A model generated the notes under the pieces. That model did not search any database. It was not told where the DNA came from and was given only the letters and a program-made list of their open reading frames with translations. Shown here piece after piece: positions 1 to 8,379 of a DNA stretch of 12,705 nt. The translations under genes and the position numbers were made by a program. Every line of letters starts with the position of its first letter. Position 1 is the stretch's first letter. Origin of the DNA: an uncultured Burkholderiales bacterium (lineage in GTDB: Bacteria > Pseudomonadota > Gammaproteobacteria > Burkholderiales > Burkholderiaceae_C); NCBI GenBank assembly GCA_937897495.1, contig CALCBL010000275.1:1-12705 (forward strand), given 5' to 3'.

Positions 1-160
1 GCATTAAAAACACCACATCGTCTGCGCTGAGTTTGGCGTCGCATTCAAACATGCGATAACCGTATTCAGCGCCTTTGCGAAATGCGGCAAGCGTGTTCTC
101 GGGCGCCAAAGTGCCTGCGCCTCGGTGGGCGATCCAGCGGGGGTAGGGCCAATGTTTCAT
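1..160 (-). CDS. ugpQ: Glycerophosphodiester phosphodiesterase UgpQ, N-terminal 53 residues (cut by left edge)
   Basis: Only the first 53 codons are inside the window. The translation starts [16 protein letters not shown] and shows the GDPD family opening: H12-R13-G14, then PEN (20-22), then FECD (38-41) followed by KLSAD. H12, E39 and D41 match the family's catalytic histidine and metal-binding acids; the downstream HD motif is beyond the edge. The enzyme hydrolyses glycerophosphodiesters to G3P plus an alcohol in the cytoplasm. It starts 9 bases after the ugpC stop codon, as the last visible gene of the ugp operon, so it can process diesters brought in by the transporter. I see no strong ribosome binding site, and an upstream out-of-frame ATG at about 167 stops at once, so the ATG at 160 is the sensible start. 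Translational coupling to ugpC is likely. Identity is confident despite the short fragment because the motifs are diagnostic and the gene order is typical. Confidence 0.9.
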   Translation of the reverse strand, partial: MKHWPYPRWIAHRGAGTLAPENTLAAFRKGAEYGYRMFECDAKLSADDVVFLM

Positions 161-169
161 CGAGTCATT

Positions 170-1192
170 TTAAGCAATGCGTTTTTGGGTCTGCGCATCA
201 AACCAGTGCAAGCGTTCGGCGCGTGGTGTGGCGTGGAACGTGCTGCCCGGATCAGGCGCGGGCAGCGATGCGTCCAGCCGCAAGGTGAGGGTTTCTGGCC
301 CCAAGCGGGCGTGCACCAGGCGCTCGGCGCCCAGCAGTTCCACCGTGTCCACCGTCAACGACCAGCTACCGTTTTCGGGTACTGGCGTGATGTCCAGATG
401 CTCGGGGCGGATACCCAGAATTTGCCCTGGAGGCGTACCAGGAGAATGTTGGAGCAGGTTCATGGGCGGTGAGCCGATGAAACTGGCGACAAAAGTACTG
501 GCTGGGCGGTTATAGACCTCTTCTGGCGTACCGAATTGCTCCATGTGACCGCCGTTCATCACGATCATGCGTTGGGCTAAGGTCATGGCTTCGACCTGAT
601 CGTGCGTCACAAAAAGGCTGGTGATGCCCAACTCGCGGTGCAGCTTTTGAATCTCTAGCCGAGTCTGGGCGCGCAGTTTGGCATCTAGGTTGGACAGAGG
701 TTCGTCGAACAAAAAAACCTGAGGCTGTCGCACGATGGCGCGGCCCATGGCCACGCGCTGGCGCTGGCCACCGGACAGCTCGCGCGGCTTGCGTTGCAGC
801 AGCTGAGACAGCTCCAAAATCGCGGCGGCCTTGTCCACGCGTGCCTTGATTTCCTCCAGCGGTCGCTTGGCGATTTTCAGGCCATAGGCCATGTTGTCGA
901 ACACGCTCATGTGTGGGTACAACGCGTAGTTCTGAAACACCATGGCGATGTCTCGCTCAGCGGGCTCAAGGTCGTTGACCACGCGCTCACCAATCGACAC
1001 GGTGCCTGCGGTGATTTCTTCAAGACCCGCCACCATGCGCAGCAGGGTGGACTTGCCACAGCCTGATGGCCCGACGATGACCACAAATTCGCCATCGTGG
1101 ATGTCAGCGCTCAGATTTTGAATGACGGTATTGCCCTTAGCGCCTGTGCCATAGGTTTTTTGAAGGTGAGAGAGGGTGATTGAAGCCATCAT
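170..1192 (-). CDS. ugpC: sn-Glycerol-3-phosphate ABC transporter ATP-binding protein UgpC
   Basis: This 340-residue protein is a CUT1-family ABC ATPase that powers G3P and glycerophosphodiester import from the inner face of the membrane. All nucleotide-binding motifs are present: Walker [10 protein letters not shown] (41-49), Q-loop Q87 in [11 protein letters not shown], signature LSGGQ (139-143), Walker B FLFDEP (160-165) with catalytic E164, D-loop SNLD (167-170) and switch H197 in VTHDQ. A C-terminal regulatory OB/TOBE region begins around 230 and includes GIRPEHL. Length is close to the usual 350-370 for UgpC/MalK proteins. The start overlaps the ugpE stop as ATGA (1192-1189), and a second ATG follows directly, so the N-terminus may be one residue shorter. 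The sequence alone would also fit a maltose-type or broad-sugar ATPase; the UgpC assignment rests on the neighbours ugpB, ugpA, ugpE and ugpQ. Confidence 0.93.
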   Translation of the reverse strand: MMASITLSHLQKTYGTGAKGNTVIQNLSADIHDGEFVVIVGPSGCGKSTLLRMVAGLEEITAGTVSIGERVVNDLEPAERDIAMVFQNYALYPHMSVFDNMAYGLKIAKRPLEEIKARVDKAAAILELSQLLQRKPRELSGGQRQRVAMGRAIVRQPQVFLFDEPLSNLDAKLRAQTRLEIQKLHRELGITSLFVTHDQVEAMTLAQRMIVMNGGHMEQFGTPEEVYNRPASTFVASFIGSPPMNLLQHSPGTPPGQILGIRPEHLDITPVPENGSWSLTVDTVELLGAERLVHARLGPETLTLRLDASLPAPDPGSTFHATPRAERLHWFDAQTQKRIA

Positions 1193-2040
1193 TTTTCCGT
1201 ATCAACGAGGCCCTTGACGAACCACTTTTGCATCAGAACCACCACCAAGGCGGGTGGCAGCATGGCCAAAATGGCCGTGGCCATGACCAAGTTCCATTGC
1301 ACTTGCGAGTCGGCTCCAGCAGTCATGCTGCGGATGCCCATGACAATGGGGTACATGCGCTCTTCGGTGCTCATGAGCAGAGGCCATAGGTACTGGTTCC
1401 AGCCATAGATGAACTGGATCACAAACAGGGCCGCAATGCTGGTACGCGACAAAGGCAAGAGCACATCCCAAAAAAACTGCATGGGTGAGGCGCCATCCAT
1501 CTTGGCTGCTTCGGCCAACTCATCGGGCACCGTCAGAAAAAATTGCCGGAACAAAAAAGTGGCTGTGGCCGAAGCAATGAGGGGGATGGTTAAGCCCGCA
1601 AAACTGTTGATCATCCCGAAGTCGGCAACAACTTGGTAGGTCGGCACAATCCGCACCTCGACCGGCAACATCAAGGTGATGAAGATGCCCCAAAACACCG
1701 CTTTGCGAAATGGAAAATTGAAGTACACGATGGCAAAAGCACTGAGCAAAGAGATGACGATCTTGCCAAATGCAATGCTTAGGGCCGTGACCAAACTGAC
1801 CCACATCATCCGCGCTACTGGCACTTGGCTGGTCACACCGGGGCCTTCGCCCAACAATATGGTGCGGTAGTTTAGCCAAGCATCTTGGCCAAACCAGATT
1901 GGTATGGGCGACTGCGCCATGTCTTGTGCCGAATGGGTTGACCCGACCAAGGCGAGGTAGATGGGGAACACAATGACCATCACGCCCAAAGCCAGCAGGG
2001 CGTGAGAGATCAGATCTAAAAAGGGATGCCGTTCAACCAT
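1189..2040 (-). CDS. ugpE: sn-Glycerol-3-phosphate ABC transporter permease UgpE
   Basis: A 283-residue inner-membrane permease of the MalG/UgpE type. Hydrophobic segments suggest six membrane helices, at roughly 10-32, 80-105, 112-135, 146-168, 198-222 and 250-275. The cytoplasmic EAA loop that docks on the ATPase starts at E177 ([10 protein letters not shown]) and runs to about 197, with the conserved glycine at 183. UgpE pairs with UgpA to form the channel that takes G3P from UgpB. Its ATG lies one base after the ugpA stop codon. An AGGTGA Shine-Dalgarno-like sequence sits inside the end of ugpA, about 9 bases before the start. Its own stop overlaps the ugpC start by four bases. The length is normal for the family (about 280). 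The chance that it serves a different CUT1 substrate is low given the operon. Confidence 0.93.
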   Translation of the reverse strand: MVERHPFLDLISHALLALGVMVIVFPIYLALVGSTHSAQDMAQSPIPIWFGQDAWLNYRTILLGEGPGVTSQVPVARMMWVSLVTALSIAFGKIVISLLSAFAIVYFNFPFRKAVFWGIFITLMLPVEVRIVPTYQVVADFGMINSFAGLTIPLIASATATFLFRQFFLTVPDELAEAAKMDGASPMQFFWDVLLPLSRTSIAALFVIQFIYGWNQYLWPLLMSTEERMYPIVMGIRSMTAGADSQVQWNLVMATAILAMLPPALVVVLMQKWFVKGLVDTEK

Positions 2041-2041
2041 G

Positions 2042-2935
2042 TTAGTAATTCACCTTGCGTTCGACATAGCGAAATTGCAGCACCGTCAAACTGATGACGA
2101 TCGCCATGAGCACCACCGACTGCGCAGCCGAACCGCCCAAATCCATGGCTTTGAAGCCGTCAAAGTAGACCTTGTAGACCAAGATGGCCGTGTCTTTGCC
2201 AGGCCCTCCTTTGGTGGTGGCGTCGATGATGCCGAAAGTTTCAAAAAAGGCGTAAACCGTGTTAACCACCAACAAGAAAAAAGTGGTGGGGGTCAATAGT
2301 GGTAATTGCACGGTCCAAAACCGCTGCCAAACGCTGGCACCATCGATGGAAGCAGCTTCAACCAGTGATTTGGGAATGCTTTGAAAACCTGCCAAAAAGA
2401 ACAAGAAGTTGTAGGCGATTTGCTTCCAGACCGAAGCGATCACGACCAATGTCATTGCATGGGTGCTGTTGAGCAAAATGTTCCATTCGACGCCGAATTT
2501 CTCAAGCACATAGGCCACCAAGCCCACCGACGGCGAAAACAAAAACAACCACAGAACCCCAGCCACCACTGGCGCGACCGCATAAGGCAAGATTAGCAGG
2601 CTGCGGTACAACCAGATGCCCCGCACCACGCGGTCGGCGAAAAAGGCCAAAACCAATGACAGCGAAATCCCCAAGCCTGCCACCAACACCGAAAACAAAG
2701 CGGTGGTTTTGAACGATTCCAAATAGGTCTCATCGCGCCACAAAGCGACAAAGTTGTCCAGGCCGCTCCACTGAACCGAAGTGCCAAAAGCATCAGACTG
2801 TTGGAAAGACTGCACCAAAGCCTGACCGGCTGGCCAAAAGAAGAACGCCAAAATGATGAAGCCTTGGGGTGCAATCAGCACCCAAGGCAACCATTTGGAC
2901 CGAAAAATAACTTTTTTATCGCTGCTCAAAATCAT
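2042..2935 (-). CDS. ugpA: sn-Glycerol-3-phosphate ABC transporter permease UgpA
   Basis: A 297-residue inner-membrane permease of the MalF/UgpA type, of normal length for UgpA (about 295). Hydrophobic stretches at about 17-37, 78-101, 110-132, 160-183, 213-235 and 269-290 predict six membrane helices. The EAA coupling loop begins at E193 ([14 protein letters not shown]) and ends near P212. The TKGGPG segment (241-246), common in UgpA/MalF-type permeases, is present. It forms the translocation channel with UgpE. The start codon at 2935 has an unusual leader: a perfect 11-bp hairpin ends one base upstream, so no Shine-Dalgarno sequence can sit at a normal linear distance. A TAAGG lies at the far foot of the hairpin. 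No good alternative start exists before the conserved transmembrane region, apart from a TTG at codon 3. Confidence 0.93.
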   Translation of the reverse strand: MILSSDKKVIFRSKWLPWVLIAPQGFIILAFFFWPAGQALVQSFQQSDAFGTSVQWSGLDNFVALWRDETYLESFKTTALFSVLVAGLGISLSLVLAFFADRVVRGIWLYRSLLILPYAVAPVVAGVLWLFLFSPSVGLVAYVLEKFGVEWNILLNSTHAMTLVVIASVWKQIAYNFLFFLAGFQSIPKSLVEAASIDGASVWQRFWTVQLPLLTPTTFFLLVVNTVYAFFETFGIIDATTKGGPGKDTAILVYKVYFDGFKAMDLGGSAAQSVVLMAIVISLTVLQFRYVERKVNY

Positions 2936-2936
2936 T

Positions 2937-2968
2937 CAAGCCAGCCGACGCGAACACCGGCTGGCTTG
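2937..2968 (-). promoter_or_regulatory. Perfect 11-bp hairpin between ugpB and ugpA, abutting the ugpA start
   Basis: The arms CAAGCCAGCCG (2937-2947) and CGGCTGGCTTG (2958-2968) are exact reverse complements with a 10-base loop. In the minus-strand transcript the hairpin begins 21 bases after the ugpB stop and ends one base before the ugpA ATG. No U-run follows on either strand, so it is not an ordinary intrinsic terminator. TAAGG (2969-2973) sits at its 5' foot. Possible roles are to protect the 3' end of ugpB mRNA, so that binding protein outnumbers permease, or to shape the ugpA ribosome binding site. The structure is seen; the role is inferred. Confidence 0.75.
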
Positions 2969-2989
2969 CCTTAAAAAAGACCTAAAAAA

Positions 2990-4300
2990 TCAGGACTTAT
3001 TGGCTTTTTCAAACTTCTCGAGCAATTCATTGCCGCGCTTGACGATGCTGTCCAAGGCGTCTTTGGCAGACTTTTTGCCCGCCCAGACTTGTTCGAGTTC
3101 TTCGTCTTCAATGGTTCGGATTTGCACATAGTTGCCCAAACGGATGCCGCGCGACTTTTCGGTGGTCTTGCGAATCATCTGGTTGACCGACACGTCAGTT
3201 CCGGGGTTTTGCTTGTAAAAGCCCGAAGCTTCTGTGATCTTGAAGGCTTCCATTGTCACAGGCAAGTAACCGGTGCGCTTGTGGTTCACCGACTGAACGA
3301 CTGGGTCAGACAGGTAATTGAAGAAAGCTGCAACGCCTTTGTTCTCTTCGGCTTTCTTGCCTGCCATGGCCCAGAGGCTGGCGCCACCAATCACGGTATT
3401 CTGAGGCGCACCGGCCACATCGGGGTAATAAGGCAAGGTGCCCACGGCAAACTTGAACTTGGCGTTTTTGCTGATACAGGCATAAGCAGCCGATGAGTTG
3501 GTGTACATAGCGCACTCGCCAGACTCAAACGTGGCACCGGCAGCACCGGCGCGACCTTTGTAAACAAACAGGCCTTGTTGGGCCATGTTGCCCAAGTTTT
3601 CTATATGGCGCACATGCAAAGGCGAGTTAAGAACCAAGCGGGCGTCCATGCCTTTCATGCCGTTGCCTTTGGTGGCCAATTCGGTGTTGTGCCAAGTGGA
3701 GAAGCTCTCCAACTGGGTCCAACCTTGCCAAGCAGTCGTGAAGGGGCACTTGTGGCCGCTGGCTTTGAGTTTGGCCGCGGCCAAAGCGACCTCAGGCCAT
3801 GTTTGAGGCAGCTTGTCGGTCGAAACGCCAGCTGCCTTAAGGGCATCCACGTTGAACCACATCACGGTGGTTGAGCTGTTGAACGGGAAAGACATCATTT
3901 GACCGTTGGGCGCTGTGTAGTAACCGGACACGGCGGGCACATAGGATTTGGGGTCAAATTTATAACCTGCATCGCGCATGATTTTTTCTGCTGGGACCAC
4001 CACGCCTTTGGAAGCCATCATCGTGGCAGTGCCCACTTCAAACACCTGCAAAATATGTGGGGCATTGCCAGCGCGGAAGGCGGCCACGGCGGCCGTCATG
4101 GATTCGTCGTAGTTGCCCTTGAAGACGGGCACAATTTTGTAATCCTTTTGCTTGCCGTTGAAATCTTTGGCAATGTCACCAACCCATTCGCCAAGTGCGC
4201 CAGACATCGAGTGCCACCACTGAATTTCAGTTTGGGCTTGCGCGCCGAAGCTTGCAAATGCGGCCACAGCGACAGTGGCAAGTGTTTTTTTGTAGTTCAT
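2990..4300 (-). CDS. ugpB: sn-Glycerol-3-phosphate-binding periplasmic protein UgpB
   Basis: A 436-residue extracellular solute-binding protein that captures G3P and glycerophosphodiesters in the periplasm and delivers them to UgpAE. A Sec signal peptide is clear: MNYKK, a hydrophobic core, and cleavage probably after AQA (residue 22). The mature start, QTEIQWWHSMSG, is typical of the family. Residues Y64, E88, S143, S269, G306, Y345 and R395 fall at or next to positions that I recall as ligand contacts in the E. coli UgpB structure; the alignment was by eye and from memory. The ATG at 4300 is chosen over an in-frame ATG at 4498 because it gives a proper signal peptide and has AAAGGAG five bases upstream; the longer version adds 66 unrelated residues. 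It is the first gene of the operon, behind a good promoter. Length matches the usual 430-440. Confidence 0.95.
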   Translation of the reverse strand: MNYKKTLATVAVAAFASFGAQAQTEIQWWHSMSGALGEWVGDIAKDFNGKQKDYKIVPVFKGNYDESMTAAVAAFRAGNAPHILQVFEVGTATMMASKGVVVPAEKIMRDAGYKFDPKSYVPAVSGYYTAPNGQMMSFPFNSSTTVMWFNVDALKAAGVSTDKLPQTWPEVALAAAKLKASGHKCPFTTAWQGWTQLESFSTWHNTELATKGNGMKGMDARLVLNSPLHVRHIENLGNMAQQGLFVYKGRAGAAGATFESGECAMYTNSSAAYACISKNAKFKFAVGTLPYYPDVAGAPQNTVIGGASLWAMAGKKAEENKGVAAFFNYLSDPVVQSVNHKRTGYLPVTMEAFKITEASGFYKQNPGTDVSVNQMIRKTTEKSRGIRLGNYVQIRTIEDEELEQVWAGKKSAKDALDSIVKRGNELLEKFEKANKS

Positions 4301-4305
4301 AAGTA

Positions 4306-4312
4306 CTCCTTT
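4306..4312 (-). promoter_or_regulatory. Strong ribosome binding site of ugpB
   Basis: The minus strand reads AAAGGAG followed by TACTT and the ATG at 4300, a near-ideal Shine-Dalgarno sequence with a 5-base spacer. It fixes the ugpB start and rules out the longer open frame. It is by far the best site in the ugp operon, in line with a need for excess binding protein. Confidence 0.85.
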
Positions 4313-4358
4313 GAGTGTTGTATCAAACATCAGCATAAATTCATGGTTTGTACATCGT

Positions 4359-4387
4359 ATTACAACCTCATGAAGCTTTGGTGACAA
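4359..4387 (-). promoter_or_regulatory. Putative sigma70-type promoter of the ugp operon
   Basis: On the minus strand, TTGTCA (4387-4382) and TGTAAT (4364-4359) each match the -35 and -10 consensus at five of six positions, with a 17-bp spacer (4381-4365). Transcription would begin near 4352, leaving a leader of about 50 bases with the strong ugpB ribosome binding site. The -35 element overlaps TTGTCAC-CAAA-GCTTCAT (4387-4370), a degenerate version of the two-half PhoB box (matches of 5/7 and 4/7 to CTGTCAT with 4-base spacing). Phosphate control is known for ugp in E. coli; here the box is weak and its spacing to the -10 is not the usual one. Confidence 0.5.
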
Positions 4388-4481
4388 CCCGAGCTTTCCA
4401 TGATGAAACTCAAAGTCTGGGGTCACTGTCCCCACCTGTGGTGCGTGAATTAGCCCCTGAAGTAAAATATCGCCAAATCTC

Positions 4482-7400
4482 ATGAACGCTCCAACCACGC
4501 TCCAACACCTCCTGCAGGCTGACGATTCGTCACCCCGCTTGCGCGAAATTCCTTACAACTACACCAGCTTCTCCGATCGAGAAATTGTGATTCGTTTGTT
4601 GGGAAATCGTGCCTGGGACCTGCTCAATCAACTGCGAGACGAACGCCGCACGGGCAGGTCTGCCCGCATGCTTTACGAAGTTTTGGGTGATATTTGGGTG
4701 GTTCAGCGCAATCCCTATTTGCAAGACGACTTGCTGGACAACCCAGGCCGCCGAAAGCAGTTGGTAGAAGCTTTGCAACACCGCTTGGGTGAAGTTCAAA
4801 AACGCCGCACACCCGAAGCAGATACTTTGCGAGACGGTTTGGTGGGTGAGTTGTTGGTGTTGGCGGGCCATGCGGTCAAATTGTTTGATCAAACTTTTAC
4901 GGCCATGGCCCAGTTGCGCCGTAAGACGCAAAAAGGACTCGGCAAGCACACAGCCAAAGACAACATCAAATTTGATGCCTTGTCTCGCGTGAGCCATGTC
5001 ACAGATGCCACTGACTGGCGTGTTGAATATCCTTTCGTGGTTCTAACCCCTGACACAGAAGCCGAGATGGCCAATTTGGTCAAAGCTTGTTTCACCTTGG
5101 GCTTGACCATCATTCCGCGGGGCGGCGGCACAGGCTACACCGGCGGTGCCGTGCCGCTGACTTGGAACAGTGCTGTTATTAACACCGAAAAACTCGAGGC
5201 CATGTCTGGCGTCGAGATGCTTCAGTTACCCGGCCTCGACAAACAAGTGCCCACCTTGTGGACCGAAGTGGGCGTGGTCACGCAGCGCGTGGCCGATGCC
5301 GCAGAGCGCGCCGGTTGGGTGTTTGCCGTTGATCCTACGTCTGCTGAGGCCAGCTGCATTGGCGGCAACATTGCCATGAACGCGGGTGGCAAAAAGGCCG
5401 TGTTGTGGGGCACTGCGCTCGACAATTTGGCCAGCTGGCGCATGGTCACGCCCGATGCGCAGTGGCTCGAGGTGACCCGCTTGAACCACAATCTTGGCAA
5501 GATTCACGATGTTGAAATGGCCAGCTTTGAATTGAAATATTTCGAAGCCAATGGCACCACGCTGGTTCGCGAAGAAAGACTCGACATTCCTGGCTCGACC
5601 TTCCGCAAAGAAGGCTTGGGCAAAGATGTGACCGACAAATTTTTGGCAGGTTTGCCAGGGATTCAAAAAGAAGGTTGCGACGGCTTGATCACCAGCGCGC
5701 GCTGGATTTTGCACCGCATGCCCGATCACACGCGCACGGTTTGCATGGAGTTCTTTGGCAACGCCAAAGACGCTGTGCCCAGCATTGTCGAAATCAAAGA
5801 CTTCATGTTTGCCGAACAAAAACGCTCAGGCGTGTTGCTGGCGGGCCTAGAGCACTTGGACGATCGTTATTTGCGGGCAGTGGGCTACACCACCAAGTCC
5901 AAACGCGGCGGTCTCCCCAAAATGGTATTGGTGGGCGACATTGCGGGCGACAACGCCGATGACGTGGCCAAAGTCACTTCTGAAGTGGTGCGCATTGCCA
6001 ACTCACGCAGTGGAGAGGGCTTCATTGCCGTGAGCCCTGAAGCGCGTAAAAAGTTTTGGTTAGATCGGAAAAAAACAGCGGCCATTAGCAAACATACCAA
6101 CGCCTTCAAGATCAATGAAGACGTTGTGATTCCCTTGCCGCGCATGGCCGAATATACCGACGGCATTGAGCGCATCAACATTGAGTTGTCCTTGCGCAAC
6201 AAAATCAAGTTGTGCAACGAGTTGGAACTCTTTTTAAGCAAGGGCAATTTGCCTTTGGGCAAAGACGAAGATACGAGCGAAATTGCTTCTGCAGAATTGC
6301 TAGAAGAGCGCGTTTCACAAGCTTTGGCGGTGGTGCGCGAAGTGCGTGAACTGTGGCAAGGCTGGTTGCAGGGCGTGGAAACTTTATTCCCTCAATTGCA
6401 AGACCACACCTTGCGTTCCAGTTGGAAAACGCAAATCAAGGCAAGCTTGCAGACCATCTTCACGGGCGCTGCCTTCCAGCCTATTTTGGACGAGTGTGTG
6501 GCCATTCACAAACGCATCCTTAAAGGCCGCGTTTGGGTGGCATTGCACATGCACGCGGGTGACGGCAATGTGCACACCAACATCCCAGTCAACTCTGACG
6601 ACTACGACATGCTGCAAACCGCGCACGAAGCGGTTGCGCGAATCATGGTTTTGGCGCGAAGCCTCGATGGCGTTATTTCAGGAGAACACGGCATTGGCAT
6701 CACCAAGCTACAGTTTTTAAGCGATGCCGAACTCAAGCCATTTGCCGATTACAAGCAGCGCATTGACCCTGAAGGGCGTTTCAACAAAGGCAAGTTGATG
6801 CGCCGAGTGCAGGCCCCCGAAGGCATGGACATTCAAGCCGATTTGACCAATGCCTACACCCCCAGCTTTGGATTGATGAGCCACGAATCGCTCATCATGC
6901 AACAGTCAGACATTGGCGCCATTGCCGACAGTGTGAAAGATTGCTTGCGTTGCGGCAAATGCAAACCCGTGTGCGCCACGCATGTGCCGCGCGCCAATTT
7001 GCTGTACAGCCCCCGCAACAAAATTTTGGCCACTTCACTGTTGGTCGAAGCCTTCTTGTACGAAGAGCAAACACGCCGCGGTGTGTCCATCAAGCACTGG
7101 CAAGAGTTTGAAGATGTGGCCGACCACTGCACTGTGTGTCACAAGTGCCTTTCACCTTGCCCCGTCAAAATTGACTTTGGCGAAGTGTCCATGCACATGC
7201 GCAATTTGTTGCGCAAGATGGGTCAAAAAACATTCCGTCCCGGCAATGCTGCGGCCATGTTCATGTTGAACGCCACCAACCCTGACACCATCAAGCTGGC
7301 GCGTGCTGGCATGGTGGGAGTGGGTATGAAGGTGCAGCGCATTGCCCACGACTTGCTCAAAACCTTTGCACGCAAGCAAACCAAAGCGCCACCTGCCAGC

Positions 7401-8354
7401 ATTGGTGCGGCGCCCATCAAAGAGCAAATCATTCACTTCATCAACAAGAAGATGCCAGGTGGCTTGCCCAAGAAAACGGCTAGAGCCTTGCTGGACATTG
7501 AAGATCAAGATTACGTGCCCATCATTCGCAACCCGAAGACCACCACCTCCGAGACAGAAGCGGTGTTTTACTTCCCCGGTTGTGGCTCAGAACGCTTGTT
7601 CAGCCAAGTGGGCTTGGCTACGCAAGCCATGCTCTGGCATACCGGTGTGCAAACGGTTTTGCCGCCTGGTTATTTGTGCTGCGGCTACCCCCAAAAGGGC
7701 AGCGGTCAGTTTGACAAGGCCGAAAAAATCATCACGGACAACCGGGTCTTGTTCCACCGCGTGGCCAACACCCTGAACTACTTGGACATCAAAACGGTGG
7801 TGGTCAGTTGCGGCACCTGCTATGACCAGTTGCAGGGCTATGAGTTCGACAAAATTTTCCCTGGTTGCCGCATCATTGACATCCATGAGTACTTGCTTGA
7901 AAAAGGCATGACACTCAGCAACAACGGCGCCTACCTGTACCACGATCCGTGCCACAGCCCCATGAAGTTGCAAGACCCCATGAAGACCGTCAAGTCTTTG
8001 TTAGGCCCACAGGTTTTGAAGTCCGATCGCTGCTGCGGCGAGTCGGGTACTTTGGGTGTCACGCGCCCTGACATCGCCACGCAAGTGCGTTTTCGCAAGG
8101 AAGAAGAAATACTTCAAGGCGAAGCCCAATTGCGTGACAGCGGTATGGTTGGCGAAAAAGAAAACATCAAGGTCTTGACCAGCTGCCCTAGCTGTTTGCA
8201 AGGCTTATCACGCTTTGGTGACGATCTGAAAAATGGCTTGTTGGAAGCCGATTACATCGTGGTGGAAATGGCCAAACACATTTTGGGCGAGCAATGGATG
8301 CCCGAGTATGTGGCCGCCGCCAATGCAGGCGGTATAGAGCGCGTTTTGGTTTAA
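4482..8354 (+). CDS. Large fused FAD-linked oxidase / Fe-S oxidoreductase with DUF3683 N-terminus
   Basis: A 1290-residue protein in effect joining GlcD-like and GlcF-like subunits. From the N-terminus: a charged helical region of about 150 residues ([20 protein letters not shown] near 21-40) that I recognise as DUF3683; an FAD-binding domain with [11 protein letters not shown] (212-222); an FAD-oxidase C-terminal domain with [10 protein letters not shown] (689-698) and GEHGIG (734-739); two 4Fe-4S motifs, C821/C824/C827/C831 and C883/C886/C889/C893; and two CCG domains, C1034/C1066-C1067/C1110/C1113 and C1157/C1184-C1185/C1235/C1238. All cofactor residues look intact. Related proteins (GlcDF, YdiJ, D-lactate and D-2-hydroxyglutarate dehydrogenases) oxidise 2-hydroxy acids and pass electrons through Fe-S clusters to an acceptor, often quinone. 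The substrate here cannot be read from sequence. No signal peptide or membrane helix is evident. The ATG at 4482 has no Shine-Dalgarno sequence, and an in-frame stop at 4458 rules out an upstream start. Confidence 0.92.
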   Translation: MNAPTTLQHLLQADDSSPRLREIPYNYTSFSDREIVIRLLGNRAWDLLNQLRDERRTGRSARMLYEVLGDIWVVQRNPYLQDDLLDNPGRRKQLVEALQHRLGEVQKRRTPEADTLRDGLVGELLVLAGHAVKLFDQTFTAMAQLRRKTQKGLGKHTAKDNIKFDALSRVSHVTDATDWRVEYPFVVLTPDTEAEMANLVKACFTLGLTIIPRGGGTGYTGGAVPLTWNSAVINTEKLEAMSGVEMLQLPGLDKQVPTLWTEVGVVTQRVADAAERAGWVFAVDPTSAEASCIGGNIAMNAGGKKAVLWGTALDNLASWRMVTPDAQWLEVTRLNHNLGKIHDVEMASFELKYFEANGTTLVREERLDIPGSTFRKEGLGKDVTDKFLAGLPGIQKEGCDGLITSARWILHRMPDHTRTVCMEFFGNAKDAVPSIVEIKDFMFAEQKRSGVLLAGLEHLDDRYLRAVGYTTKSKRGGLPKMVLVGDIAGDNADDVAKVTSEVVRIANSRSGEGFIAVSPEARKKFWLDRKKTAAISKHTNAFKINEDVVIPLPRMAEYTDGIERINIELSLRNKIKLCNELELFLSKGNLPLGKDEDTSEIASAELLEERVSQALAVVREVRELWQGWLQGVETLFPQLQDHTLRSSWKTQIKASLQTIFTGAAFQPILDECVAIHKRILKGRVWVALHMHAGDGNVHTNIPVNSDDYDMLQTAHEAVARIMVLARSLDGVISGEHGIGITKLQFLSDAELKPFADYKQRIDPEGRFNKGKLMRRVQAPEGMDIQADLTNAYTPSFGLMSHESLIMQQSDIGAIADSVKDCLRCGKCKPVCATHVPRANLLYSPRNKILATSLLVEAFLYEEQTRRGVSIKHWQEFEDVADHCTVCHKCLSPCPVKIDFGEVSMHMRNLLRKMGQKTFRPGNAAAMFMLNATNPDTIKLARAGMVGVGMKVQRIAHDLLKTFARKQTKAPPASIGAAPIKEQIIHFINKKMPGGLPKKTARALLDIEDQDYVPIIRNPKTTTSETEAVFYFPGCGSERLFSQVGLATQAMLWHTGVQTVLPPGYLCCGYPQKGSGQFDKAEKIITDNRVLFHRVANTLNYLDIKTVVVSCGTCYDQLQGYEFDKIFPGCRIIDIHEYLLEKGMTLSNNGAYLYHDPCHSPMKLQDPMKTVKSLLGPQVLKSDRCCGESGTLGVTRPDIATQVRFRKEEEILQGEAQLRDSGMVGEKENIKVLTSCPSCLQGLSRFGDDLKNGLLEADYIVVEMAKHILGEQWMPEYVAAANAGGIERVLV

Positions 8355-8379
8355 CGACAGAATCACGAAAGAAAGCCTT

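Larger units (their letters stand above)
4301..4481. other. Divergent intergenic region between ugpB and the DUF3683 oxidoreductase
   Basis: This is the longest non-coding stretch (181 bp). Its left part holds the ugpB leader and promoter. Its right part should drive the rightward genes: TAAAAT at 4463-4468 is a plausible -10, but the bases 16-18 upstream do not resemble a -35. Two overlapping dyads lie where an activator could bind: TGGGG-7-CCCCA (4418-4434) and CCAC-2-GTGG (4432-4441). No small gene or terminator is visible. Confidence 0.6.

Noticed and set aside
2937-2968. Intrinsic terminator after ugpB
   Set aside because: The stem is strong, but the T-runs are on the 5' side in the ugpB direction and no U-run follows the stem. 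Termination here would also cut off the permease genes.
3089-4384. Plus-strand open frames opposite ugpB (3089-3496, 3575-3874, 3899-4384)
   Set aside because: They mirror the ugpB coding frame and show no domain features; the one at 3899-4384 only extends into the intergenic region by chance.
4418-4441. Second PhoB-like box on the plus strand (CTGTCCC then CTGTGGT)
   Set aside because: Both halves match the consensus poorly and are spaced by three rather than four bases, so it is no better than chance; the dyads are described only as possible activator sites.
4301-4498. N-terminal extension of 66 residues for UgpB, from an ATG at 4498
   Set aside because: It would bury the signal peptide, has no ribosome binding site, would place the start upstream of the best promoter and overlap the divergent gene. 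The ATG at 4300 has AAAGGAG and a correct signal peptide.
5226-5819. Antisense open frame of 197 codons inside the large oxidoreductase gene
   Set aside because: It lies opposite a strongly conserved coding frame, its product resembles no family I know, and such frames are expected opposite codon-biased genes. The same holds for the antisense frames at 7152-7508 and 7587-7973.
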